A stretch of DNA of 64,000 bases, taken from positions 1 through 64,000 of the forward strand of contig WIAL01000020.1 in NCBI GenBank assembly GCA_015519975.1, written 5' to 3'. Position numbers and translations under genes: made by a program. The DNA comes from Hydrogenothermaceae bacterium. Lineage in GTDB: Bacteria; Aquificota; Aquificia; Aquificales; Hydrogenothermaceae. Shown here in pieces: positions 8,765 through 16,739 of the stretch. Within the stretch, counting starts at the first letter, position 1. Every line of letters starts with the position of its first letter. Below the pieces are notes generated by a model. The model saw only the letters and a list, made by a program, of their open reading frames with translations, ran no database searches and was not told the DNA's origin.

Positions 8765-9405
8765 TCCAGCTTATAACCTCTTCCTTTGTAAGTTTTTATA
8801 CTATTTTCTGGAAGTATTTTTCTTAGCTCTTTTATATATGTCCTTACAATTTCATCTCCTACAGGTTTGTCAGCCCAAACGTAATTTAATATCCTTTGGG
8901 TTTCAACTATTTCACCTTTATGTTTTAAAAGTAGATATAAAACCTCCCACGCTGTTTTTGAAAGTTTTATCTCTTTTCCATTTTTATAAACCGTTTTAGA
9001 ATCAAGATTAATCTCTAAATTCCCAAGTTTTACAATATTATCCATATGTTTTCTTTTTGAAAGGGCTTTAATTCTAAGAAGAAGTTCTTTAGGGTTAAAA
9101 GGTTTTGTAAGATAATCATCAGCACCTAAATTAAAACATATCTCCTTGTCTTGAATACTGTTTTTTGCAGTAAGAATTAAAATAGGAGTTTTAATTCCTT
9201 TTAGCCTTAAATTTTTTAAAATATTTTCACCTTTTTCATATCTAAGCATTAAATCTAAAACAATAACATCATATTTATCAAAAGAATAAATTTCTTCTAC
9301 TTTTCTATCATCATAAATCCAGTCAACAGTTATACCATTATCTTCTAAATACTCTTTTAAACTTTCCCCAAGCAATAAGTCATCTTCTATAAGCAGTACA
9401 TGCAT
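8761..9405 (-). CDS. OmpR/PhoB-family response regulator
   Basis: The 214-residue protein has a receiver domain with acidic pair E7-D8-D9, phosphorylation site Asp51 (VLDLML), Thr79 and Lys101 (LTKPF), followed by an OmpR-type winged-helix DNA-binding domain (about residues 125-214) ending in RTYIKELRKIL and YKGRGYKLE. It is first in a pair with the histidine kinase (four-base overlap). Transcription diverges from ispD across a 61-base gap. The proximity of the pilY1 operon downstream suggests that operon as a target, but no operator was identified. Confidence 0.9.
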   Translation of the reverse strand: MHVLLIEDDLLLGESLKEYLEDNGITVDWIYDDRKVEEIYSFDKYDVIVLDLMLRYEKGENILKNLRLKGIKTPILILTAKNSIQDKEICFNLGADDYLTKPFNPKELLLRIKALSKRKHMDNIVKLGNLEINLDSKTVYKNGKEIKLSKTAWEVLYLLLKHKGEIVETQRILNYVWADKPVGDEIVRTYIKELRKILPENSIKTYKGRGYKLE

Positions 9406-9466
9406 AATTTATTTTTCGCCTGTTTTAAAATAATATAAATTTTATTTTCAAAATGGAGAATGGCAA

Positions 9467-10147
9467 ATGAAAATAGTAGCTGTTTTACTTGCCGCAGGTG
9501 AAGGAAAAAGATTTGGAGAAAAAAAGCAGTTTATAAAACTAAAGGGAGAACCTATTTTTCAATATTCTATAAATACTGTAAATAAAATTGATGAAATTAC
9601 TGATATTGTTTTAGTTCTGCCAAAAGAGGATTTAGAAAGGATAAAAATATTTTCTTTTAAAAATATTAAAAAAGTAGCCGGCGGTAAGGAAAGGCAGGAA
9701 AGTGTTTACAATGCGTTAAAGGAAATAGATAATGCAGATATCGTTATAATTCACGACACTGCAAGACCTTTTGCAACTGAAAATATGTTTTTAGATGGAA
9801 TAAAAAATATTAAAAAAGGATTTGACGGTAGTATAACTGCAATTAATGCAAGGGATACTATAAAAAAAGTAAAAGATAGTAAAGTAATAGAAACATTAAA
9901 TAGAAATGAGCTTTACATAGTCCAGACTCCTCAAACTTTTAAATTTGAAATTTTAAAAAAGGCTCATGAAAAAGCAAAAAAAGATAATTTTATAGGAACA
10001 GACGATGCATCATTAGTTGAAAGAATAGGTGGAAATGTAACTGTAAATAGAGGCTCTATTTTAAACTTTAAGATTACTACTAAAGAAGATTTAATACTTG
10101 CAAATTGTTTAGCAGGTAAGGGGCAAAAGCCAAAAGCCCCTTTTTAA
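9467..10147 (+). CDS. ispD: 2-C-methyl-D-erythritol 4-phosphate cytidylyltransferase
   Basis: IspD joins CTP and methylerythritol phosphate in the non-mevalonate isoprenoid pathway. The 226-residue protein has the nucleotide-binding start LLAAGEGKRFG, the HDTARPF motif and TPQTF...DDASLVE. The last ten or so codons (GKGQKPKAPF) are read through a strong hairpin, so the C-terminal tail is a by-product of a terminator folded into the gene. A candidate SD (tggaga) precedes the ATG. It stands alone, divergent from the response regulator and convergent with ccsB. Confidence 0.93.
   Translation: MKIVAVLLAAGEGKRFGEKKQFIKLKGEPIFQYSINTVNKIDEITDIVLVLPKEDLERIKIFSFKNIKKVAGGKERQESVYNALKEIDNADIVIIHDTARPFATENMFLDGIKNIKKGFDGSITAINARDTIKKVKDSKVIETLNRNELYIVQTPQTFKFEILKKAHEKAKKDNFIGTDDASLVERIGGNVTVNRGSILNFKITTKEDLILANCLAGKGQKPKAPF
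10118..10146. terminator. Bidirectional intrinsic terminator inside the ispD 3' end
   Basis: The arms aaggggc (10118-10124) and gcccctt (10136-10142) form a 7-bp stem around an 11-base loop, followed by a T run on the + strand. It lies inside the last codons of ispD and just past the ccsB stop, so it can end both convergent transcripts. Confidence 0.8.
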
Positions 10148-11263
10148 TCACTCAGTTGCGTAGCTATGAAGTCCAGGGAAATACAGGTTAACTCCAAAGT
10201 AGCATATTAAGAGCATTACAAATCCTGCTACTACTATCCAGCTGGCAGTTGTATCTTTCCATTTCCCAATAGTTCTTCCGTGAATGTATGCTGCAAAGAA
10301 AAGCCACACAATTAAAGCCCAGTTTTCTTTAGGGTCCCAGCTCCAGTAACTTCCCCATGCTTCGTTTGCCCATGCACCGCCAAGAATAATAGAAGCTGTC
10401 CATATAGGAAAAGAAAGGGCTACTGCTTTTAAAGCTACCTCTGATAAAACACTTTTTGAAGGTAAAAATTTACCCATAGGCTTTAATACATAAGTTGCAA
10501 AATAGATAAATACAATTAAAAGAGAAATAAATATTATTCCCATTACCATTGTTTTTAAATCTTTAGCTCCTGTTAAAGTCCAGTATCCAAAAGGAATTAA
10601 AAGAAGTAAAGAAGCAATGAAACCAATTATATGTTTAACATCAACTGGTGTGTTTTTCTCAAAATTATTTTTAATTAAAAATGCAACAGAAGCCCCGAAA
10701 GCAACTGTAAATCCAGCATATCCTGCAAAAGAAGCAAGAACATGTATGTAAAGCCAGTAACTTCTGAGAGCTGGAACAAGTGGGTTTATATCAGTATTAA
10801 ACTGATGTGCCCAGATTATTAAAAACGCAACTATTGGAAAGAAAAATGCACCTATTGCTTTTATTTTATACTGTCTTTCAATATAAAGATATAAAGTAGT
10901 TGCAAGCCAAGGGAAAAACATTAAAGATTCGTAAAGGTTTGTCCAGGGTGGATGGAAAATACCAAGCTGATACGCTTCAATTCCTCTGACAAAAAGACCT
11001 GCAGACTGAACAGCCCACGCAGTAAAAGCAGTTAAGGTTGCTATTTTAGAAAGTTTTTCACCTTTTAAAAACACGCCAATAATATAAAAAACAGCAGCTG
11101 CTAAATAAACAACTCCGCTTATTTGAAATAATAAAACGTTATTTATTTTTCCAGTTACAACTGCTGCTGCAGACAGTCCTAATATAAAAGCAACAGAAAT
11201 TACTGCAAATACTATTCCTGCAGATAAGGAACTTTTTTCCTTATATGTTATAACCTGCTCCAT
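10148..11263 (-). CDS. ccsB: Cytochrome c biogenesis protein, CcsA/CcsB (ResC) family
   Basis: This 371-residue multi-pass membrane protein carries the heme-handling signature WGSYWSWDPKEN near the C-terminus, with conserved His residues in flanking loops (SYWLYIHVLASFAG and AAYIHGR). It belongs to system II cytochrome c maturation, where it passes heme across the membrane to apocytochromes together with a ResB-like partner, which is not in this window. Roughly nine to ten hydrophobic segments are visible. A gggttaa-type SD is not obvious, but cggaggaatt precedes the start on the minus strand. It stands as a single gene. Confidence 0.9.
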   Translation of the reverse strand: MEQVITYKEKSSLSAGIVFAVISVAFILGLSAAAVVTGKINNVLLFQISGVVYLAAAVFYIIGVFLKGEKLSKIATLTAFTAWAVQSAGLFVRGIEAYQLGIFHPPWTNLYESLMFFPWLATTLYLYIERQYKIKAIGAFFFPIVAFLIIWAHQFNTDINPLVPALRSYWLYIHVLASFAGYAGFTVAFGASVAFLIKNNFEKNTPVDVKHIIGFIASLLLLIPFGYWTLTGAKDLKTMVMGIIFISLLIVFIYFATYVLKPMGKFLPSKSVLSEVALKAVALSFPIWTASIILGGAWANEAWGSYWSWDPKENWALIVWLFFAAYIHGRTIGKWKDTTASWIVVAGFVMLLICYFGVNLYFPGLHSYATE

Positions 11264-11323
11264 TGTAATTCCTCCGGTTAGTTTTTACATACCTAATATA
11301 TAAAACATATATTTTTATGTTTG

Positions 11324-11953
11324 TCAAAGAGTTTTAACACCTGTAGCTTCTTCTAAATGTTCACAGCTGTTTAAAAATTTCAAAAATGGTAAACCATTTT
11401 CATAGTTTATGCAGGATATACCTGTGTTTGCGTGTCTTAAAGCCCATATATTTTCAAAACCAAAATCCATTTCCATACATATTATCCCCTGAATAGACCC
11501 ACCGTGCCCTACAACAAGAATATTTTCCTCATCTTTAGATTTTATCTCATCTAAAAAATCTTTCAATCTCTTTTCTAAATCTTTAAATTCTTCCTGAGAC
11601 GGCAGAGGACAGGCAACTGGATTTTTCAGCCAGTTGTTCCAGAGCCGAGTATGGTCTTTATATATAATTTCGTAAGCAAGACCTTCCCATTTTCCAAAAT
11701 GCATCTCTCTAATTCTTTCATCAACCACAGGCTCTATACCAAGAATATCTCCAATAACAGTAGCTGTCTGATATGCTCTTCTTAAATCCGAAGTGTATAT
11801 TTTTTGAATACTGTATTTTTTTAACTGCTCCCCTGCAAGTCTTGCCTGAAAAATTCCTTTTGGAGTCAAAAATGTATCAATATGCCCCTGAATAATTTTT
11901 TTAGCGTTATATTCGCTTTCTCCGTGTCTACACAAATATAGATTCTTAAGCAA
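11324..11953 (-). CDS. Histidine phosphatase superfamily protein (phosphoglycerate mutase-like)
   Basis: The 209-residue protein has the RHG catalytic motif (LCRHGESEYN, His10), an Arg-rich TSDLRRAYQTA segment, the acid/base region REMHFGKWEG, and the second catalytic His in VVGHGGSIQG. Members include cofactor-dependent mutases, alpha-ribazole phosphatase (CobC) and the metal-independent phosphoserine phosphatase described from Hydrogenobacter, an Aquificota relative. The last is an attractive guess but cannot be proved from sequence. It overlaps the GNAT gene by 8 bases and is the last gene of the rlmN-hsp20-lon operon. Confidence 0.85.
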   Translation of the reverse strand: MLKNLYLCRHGESEYNAKKIIQGHIDTFLTPKGIFQARLAGEQLKKYSIQKIYTSDLRRAYQTATVIGDILGIEPVVDERIREMHFGKWEGLAYEIIYKDHTRLWNNWLKNPVACPLPSQEEFKDLEKRLKDFLDEIKSKDEENILVVGHGGSIQGIICMEMDFGFENIWALRHANTGISCINYENGLPFLKFLNSCEHLEEATGVKTL

Positions 11954-12416
11954 TTTTTTCCTCTAAGTTAAATGATACCGGTACTTCATGACAGTCATTA
12001 AATTTTACGCAGTGTATACATTCTGTCCACACTTTTTGGGGAAACTGAGATTTATCAACAACTTTAAAACCTAATTTTTCAAAAAACTGGGGAACATATG
12101 TTAATGCAAAAACCCTTTTTATTCCAAGCTGCTTAGCTTCATCTATACATTTTTCAACTATTTTTTTACCAATGCCTTTATGTTGATGTTCTTTTAAAAC
12201 AGCTAAAGATTTTATTTCTGCTAAATCTTCCCAGTAAACATGAAGTGAACCTACGCCTAAAATGTTGCCGTTTTCCTCATATACCCAAAAATCCCTTATA
12301 TTTTCATAAATTGAGTTTAAACTGCGGGGAAGTAAGATACCTTCCACCGCAAACTGCTGTAAGATTTGAAAAATTGATCTTGCGTCAGATACTTTAGCTT
12401 TCCTGAGATTTTTCAC
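11946..12416 (-). CDS. argA: GNAT acetyltransferase, short N-acetylglutamate synthase type
   Basis: The 156-residue GNAT-fold protein shows the acetyl-CoA loop [14 protein letters not shown] and a C-terminal [19 protein letters not shown] segment with three Cys. The [18 protein letters not shown] stretch and this Cys-containing tail are like short ArgA-type enzymes that acetylate glutamate to start arginine synthesis. A general N-acetyltransferase is the alternative. It overlaps lon upstream by 23 bases and the histidine phosphatase downstream by 8, so the three are probably co-transcribed. Confidence 0.7.
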   Translation of the reverse strand: MKNLRKAKVSDARSIFQILQQFAVEGILLPRSLNSIYENIRDFWVYEENGNILGVGSLHVYWEDLAEIKSLAVLKEHQHKGIGKKIVEKCIDEAKQLGIKRVFALTYVPQFFEKLGFKVVDKSQFPQKVWTECIHCVKFNDCHEVPVSFNLEEKIA

Positions 12417-14808
12417 TTACCTTTTTTCCTTCACATATTTTATCGAAATCTTTAATGGCAATAGGGAAAACTTCTTCAATATTTTCCACAAATATAAGAT
12501 TTAGATTTTTTCTAACAAAAGGAGGAAGATCCTCTAAAACCTCATCTTTATTTCCTTTAGGAAGGATAACATTTTTTATACCGGCCCTTTTAGCTGCTAA
12601 GATTTTTTCCTTCAGTCCTCCAACTGGAAGTACGTGTCCTCTTAACGTTATTTCTCCAGTCATTGCAACATCTGAGCTTACAGGTTTTTGTGTAAACAAG
12701 GAAAATAAAGCTGTTGTGATTGCAACACCTGCAGATGGACCATCTTTAGGAATTGCCCCTGCAGGAACATGCACGTGAACATCGTATTTTTTAAAATCTT
12801 CTGGATCAATACAGTATTCTTCAGATTTTGATTTCACAAAAGAAAGAGCAGTCATAGCTGATTCTTTCATTACGTCTCCAAGGGAACCTGTAAGTATAAG
12901 CTGTCCTTTTCCCGGCATTCTTGTTGCTTCTATTTTTAAAACTTCTCCTCCAACTTCTGTCCATGCAAGTCCCTGAACAACTCCAATCTCATCTTTTTTC
13001 TCTTTTTCAGGAGTGTATAAAGGCGCCCCAAGAAATTTTTTAACAAGTGTTTTTGTTACTTTGTATTTTTTCTTTTTACCAGTTAATGCAATTTCTTTTG
13101 CTATTTTTCTTAGAACTTCGTTTATTCTTCTCTCTAAACTCCTAACCCCAGCTTCCCTTGTATAACCTCTTATCAAAAACTGAAGTCCTGAATCTGTAAA
13201 CTCAACATATTTTAGATTTAAACCTGTTTCTTTTATCTGCTTTGGAATTAAATATTTTTTAGCAATATGAAGTTTTTCCTCTTCTGAGTATCCAGGTATT
13301 CTTATAACTTCCATTCTATCAAGTAGCGGTCTTGGAATAGTATCAATTCTATTTGCTGTACATATAAACATAACTTCAGACAAATCAAAAGGAACTCCAA
13401 GATATAAATCTACAAACTCTTTATTTTGCTCTGGGTCTAAAACCTCAAGAAGTGCAGACGCTGGGTCTCCTCTAAAATCAGATGCAAGTTTATCAACTTC
13501 ATCAAGCATAATTACAGGGTTTTTCGTGCCAACCTGTTTTAAAGCCTGAATTATTCTACCAGGCATTGCTCCAACGTAAGTTCTTCTATGTCCTCTAATC
13601 TCAGCCTCGTCTCTAACTCCGCCAAGAGCAATTCTCGTAAACTTTCTTCCAAGTGCCCTTGCAATACTTCTTCCAAGGGAAGTTTTACCAACTCCGGGAG
13701 GCCCAACAAAGCAAAGTATAGGTCCTTTAATACCTTTGCCTTTTTTTAACTTTTGTACTGCTAGATACTCAATTATTCTTTCTTTCACTTTTTCAAGGTC
13801 GTAATGATCTTCATCAAGTATTTTCTTTGCTCTTTTCAAATCAAGTTTATCTTTTGTCTTTTTACTCCAAGGAAGTTCAACAAGCCAGTCAAGATATGTT
13901 CTAATTACAGAAGCTTCAGCAGAATCAGGGTGCATTTTTTCAAGTCTTTTTAGCTGCTTTTCAGCTTCTTCTTTAACCTCCTCAGGCATACCAGCTTCTT
14001 CTATTTTCTTTTTATATTCTTCTATTTCTTCCTGTCTTTCATCTCTTTCACCAAGTTCTTCCTGTATAGCTTTTATCTGCTGGCGGAGAAAATACTCTCT
14101 CTGGTCTTTTTCCATCTGCTCTCTGGCAGAGTTTCTAATCTTTTGCTGTATTTCTAACAGCCCAACTTCTTTTAATAAAAGATCGTGAACTTTTCTAAGT
14201 CTTTCTACAGGATCTATTATTTCAAGTATTTCCTGAGCTTCTTTTGAAGAAATATCAAGTATAGATGCAACTAGATCTGCAAGTCTTCCTGGTTCATCTA
14301 CAGACTTAATTATTCCAACAAGGTCTGGGACTATCTGCTTGCCGTAAGCAACAGCTTTATCTATTAAATCTTTAACTGAGTGAATTAAAGCCTCTACTTC
14401 AATACTTTCTTCAAATTCTTCATCAGTTTCTATAACGTCTACTTTTACTTTGTATAAATTTCCTTCTTTTACAAAATCCTTTATCTTACCTCTTGCTACT
14501 CCCTGAACTAGTATTTTTACCCTATTATCTTCAAGCTTCATCATTCTTAAAATTGTTGCCACAGTACCAATTTCATAAATGTCATCTTTTCCTGGTTCAT
14601 CTATATCTTTATCTTTTTGAAGTGCTAAAAATATATATCTGTCGTTATTCTCTATCGCTTCTTCTATTGCATTTATGGAAAACTCCCTTCCTACGAAAAT
14701 AGGAAAAACCATATAAGGAAATATTACTAAATCTCTTATTGGAAGAAGTGGGTATTCTTCTGGAAGATTTATCTCATTATTTTCATCTTCAAATTGGGGT
14801 GACAGCAT
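12394..14808 (-). CDS. lon: ATP-dependent Lon protease
   Basis: The 804-residue protein is a standard bacterial LonA: an N-terminal substrate-binding domain (about 1-210), coiled-coil region (about 230-300), AAA+ module with Walker [12 protein letters not shown] and Walker [10 protein letters not shown], and a C-terminal protease domain with the catalytic Ser in KDGPSAG and Lys in LPVGGLKEK. It degrades misfolded and regulatory proteins in the cytoplasm. It follows the small heat-shock gene by three bases, which suggests a heat-stress operon. No heat-shock operator could be identified. Confidence 0.97.
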   Translation of the reverse strand: MLSPQFEDENNEINLPEEYPLLPIRDLVIFPYMVFPIFVGREFSINAIEEAIENNDRYIFLALQKDKDIDEPGKDDIYEIGTVATILRMMKLEDNRVKILVQGVARGKIKDFVKEGNLYKVKVDVIETDEEFEESIEVEALIHSVKDLIDKAVAYGKQIVPDLVGIIKSVDEPGRLADLVASILDISSKEAQEILEIIDPVERLRKVHDLLLKEVGLLEIQQKIRNSAREQMEKDQREYFLRQQIKAIQEELGERDERQEEIEEYKKKIEEAGMPEEVKEEAEKQLKRLEKMHPDSAEASVIRTYLDWLVELPWSKKTKDKLDLKRAKKILDEDHYDLEKVKERIIEYLAVQKLKKGKGIKGPILCFVGPPGVGKTSLGRSIARALGRKFTRIALGGVRDEAEIRGHRRTYVGAMPGRIIQALKQVGTKNPVIMLDEVDKLASDFRGDPASALLEVLDPEQNKEFVDLYLGVPFDLSEVMFICTANRIDTIPRPLLDRMEVIRIPGYSEEEKLHIAKKYLIPKQIKETGLNLKYVEFTDSGLQFLIRGYTREAGVRSLERRINEVLRKIAKEIALTGKKKKYKVTKTLVKKFLGAPLYTPEKEKKDEIGVVQGLAWTEVGGEVLKIEATRMPGKGQLILTGSLGDVMKESAMTALSFVKSKSEEYCIDPEDFKKYDVHVHVPAGAIPKDGPSAGVAITTALFSLFTQKPVSSDVAMTGEITLRGHVLPVGGLKEKILAAKRAGIKNVILPKGNKDEVLEDLPPFVRKNLNLIFVENIEEVFPIAIKDFDKICEGKKVSEKSQES

Positions 14809-14811
14809 TCA

Positions 14812-15156
14812 CTACCTCCTGAAAATTATATTTAGTTTTATTGATGTATCAACAAATATCTCATTTTTTAATTTAGGAACTTTTATGTAAAGAACTCCAT
14901 TTTGATATTCTGCCTGAGCTTTTTCAATATTAATGCTTTCTGGAAAATTTACTTTTCTTAAAAACTTTCCTGAAAACCTTTCCATAAGTATATAGTTCTT
15001 AAATTTTTCTTTTATTTTTCTTCCTTTAATTATTAAGTAATTCTCTCCACCTTTAATCTCCAAATCCTGCGGATTTATCCCTGGAATATCCATAATAACA
15101 TAATAAAAATCTATATTATCAATTATATCAACAGGAAACAGCTCATTTCTAACCAT
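14812..15156 (-). CDS. Hsp20/alpha-crystallin small heat-shock protein
   Basis: The 114-residue protein is mostly one alpha-crystallin domain: the start VDIIDNIDFYYVIMDIPGI, the central ENYLIIKGRK, and NGVLYIKVPK near the end. N-terminal and C-terminal arms are short compared with the usual 140-150 residues, and no clear I-X-I tail is present. Small heat-shock proteins hold unfolding proteins. The gene lies between rlmN and lon with gaps of 15 and 3 bases. Confidence 0.85.
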   Translation of the reverse strand: MVRNELFPVDIIDNIDFYYVIMDIPGINPQDLEIKGGENYLIIKGRKIKEKFKNYILMERFSGKFLRKVNFPESINIEKAQAEYQNGVLYIKVPKLKNEIFVDTSIKLNIIFRR

Positions 15157-15171
15157 TTAATTTTTCCTTCA

Positions 15172-16239
15172 TCAGTTTATTTTTATAAAATTATTTAATT
15201 CTTTTTTTCTAAGTTGTCCACAAGCTGCTGATATATCCCTTCCTTTACTCCATCTAACAAATGCAGAAATGTTGTGATCCCATAAAATTTTTTGAAATCT
15301 TTCAACCCTTTCTTCATCAGGTCTTTTATAGTCGCTTTCTTCAAATGGATTAAAAGGAATAAGATTAACCTTATACCTTTTTTTATTCTTTCCAATAAGT
15401 TTTACAAGCTTTCTTGCATCTTCTTCTGTATCATTGACATCTTTAATTAAAACATATTCAAGCATTATTCTATATCCTGTTTTAAATGGAAGAGAGTTTA
15501 AAGTTTTCATCAGATCTTCAAGTGTGTTTGTTTTTGAAATAGGCATTATGTTTTCTCTTATTTTTTGATCTGAAGCATTTAATGAAACTGCAAGTCTTAC
15601 CTGCGGAAATTCAGGGTCATTGTACATTTTTAATATTTGAGCTATTATTCCAGAAGATGAAATTGTTATTTTTCTATTTGATAAATCAAGCATATTTTTA
15701 TCTGTCATTATCTGGACTGCTTTTCTTACATTATCATAATTTGCAAGAGGCTCTCCCATTCCCATAAAAACAACATTTGAAATTCTATTTTCATTTCCAA
15801 CAAATCTTTGAACCTGTAAATACTGGTCTATAATTTCTGATGTAGTTAAATTTCTTATAAGTCCATCTTTCGTTGTATAACAAAACGTGCATCCAACTGC
15901 ACATCCAACCTGAGTAGAAACACATATTGTATTGTGATCCCTTTCAGAGATAAAAACAGATTCAATTGTGTTTCCGTCTTTCAATCTCCATAAAAATTTT
16001 ATACTTCCATCAAGCTGTGATTTTTCATAAGAGACAAGTTTTAAACTGTCAAACTCTGTATTTTCTTTAAGGTAATTCCTTATTTCTTTTGATAAGTCTG
16101 TCATTTCATCATAAGAAGAAACTTTTTTATTATAAAGCCACTTTGATATCTGCTTTGCCCTAAATTTAGGCCAGTTTTTATCTTTTACCCAGTTTTCAAG
16201 TTCTTTAAAGTTAAAATCTTTTAAATTAACCTTTTCCAT
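15172..16239 (-). CDS. rlmN: Dual-specificity 23S rRNA/tRNA adenine C2-methyltransferase
   Basis: RlmN is a radical SAM enzyme that methylates A2503 of 23S rRNA and A37 of some tRNAs. The 355-residue protein has the radical SAM cluster motif CAVGCTFCYTT, the motif VFMGMGEPLANYDNV, and a second catalytic Cys in the C-terminal ISAACGQL. Length and the N-terminal accessory helix region are typical. It heads the operon rlmN-hsp20-lon and diverges from rpsO over 80 bases. Confidence 0.95.
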   Translation of the reverse strand: MEKVNLKDFNFKELENWVKDKNWPKFRAKQISKWLYNKKVSSYDEMTDLSKEIRNYLKENTEFDSLKLVSYEKSQLDGSIKFLWRLKDGNTIESVFISERDHNTICVSTQVGCAVGCTFCYTTKDGLIRNLTTSEIIDQYLQVQRFVGNENRISNVVFMGMGEPLANYDNVRKAVQIMTDKNMLDLSNRKITISSSGIIAQILKMYNDPEFPQVRLAVSLNASDQKIRENIMPISKTNTLEDLMKTLNSLPFKTGYRIMLEYVLIKDVNDTEEDARKLVKLIGKNKKRYKVNLIPFNPFEESDYKRPDEERVERFQKILWDHNISAFVRWSKGRDISAACGQLRKKELNNFIKIN

Positions 16240-16264
16240 ATTGCTACTACCACTAACAAATTTT

Positions 16265-16280
16265 TATAATATGATATAAT
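16265..16280 (+). promoter_or_regulatory. Candidate rpsO promoter -10 elements
   Basis: Two TATAAT hexamers (16265-16270 and 16275-16280) lie in the short rlmN-rpsO gap, about 40-55 bases before rpsO. A strong SD, aggagg, is at 16309-16314. No good -35 hexamer was seen. Confidence 0.5.
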
Positions 16281-16319
16281 ATATTTCTTGAAAAAATTTA
16301 ACAATGTTAGGAGGTTTTC

Positions 16320-16604
16320 ATGTCCATAACTGCAGATAAAAAAGCAGAAATAATTAAGAAATACGCAAGACACGAAGGTGATACTGGCTCTCCAGAAGTT
16401 CAAATTGCAATTTTAACTGAAAGAATTAAAAATTTAACAGAACATATAAAACAAAATAAAAAAGACCTTCACTCAAGAAGAGGTCTTATTGGAATGGTTA
16501 ATAAAAGAAGAAAACTTTTAAACTATCTTAAAAGAGTTGATGTTGAAAGATACAAAAAAATCGTAGAAGAACTTGGAATTAGACAATCAAAATCCGAGCA
16601 GTAA
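16320..16604 (+). CDS. rpsO: 30S ribosomal protein S15
   Basis: The 94-residue protein is a typical S15, with the family signature [16 protein letters not shown], the [20 protein letters not shown] block, and a slightly longer C-terminal tail than the usual 89 residues. S15 binds 16S rRNA early in small-subunit assembly and often represses its own mRNA. The SD aggagg is ideally spaced. It precedes pnp, the conserved rpsO-pnp order. Confidence 0.97.
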   Translation: MSITADKKAEIIKKYARHEGDTGSPEVQIAILTERIKNLTEHIKQNKKDLHSRRGLIGMVNKRRKLLNYLKRVDVERYKKIVEELGIRQSKSEQ

Positions 16605-16619
16605 TTCTTTATCAAATGG

Positions 16620-16638
16620 GCATCGCTTTATGCGGTGC
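16620..16638 (+). terminator. rpsO-pnp intergenic hairpin
   Basis: The arms gcatcgc (16620-16626) and gcggtgc (16632-16638) pair over 7 bp, with one U-G pair and a 5-base loop, followed by a moderately T-rich stretch. It could be a leaky terminator for rpsO or a processing site, as known between rpsO and pnp in E. coli. Confidence 0.6.
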
Positions 16639-16691
16639 TTTCTTAAATTTAACGACTATCAGCATCAAAAATTAACACTCAACTTTTATGA

Positions 16692-16697
16692 TATAAT
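16692..16697 (+). promoter_or_regulatory. Candidate pnp promoter -10
   Basis: A TATAAT hexamer lies 42 bases before the pnp start, downstream of the rpsO hairpin. A convincing -35 is missing. It would allow pnp to be transcribed independently of rpsO. Confidence 0.45.
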
Positions 16698-16739
16698 TCA
16701 ATTTATCACTAAAACCATAAAAAGGGAGAAACATACAAA

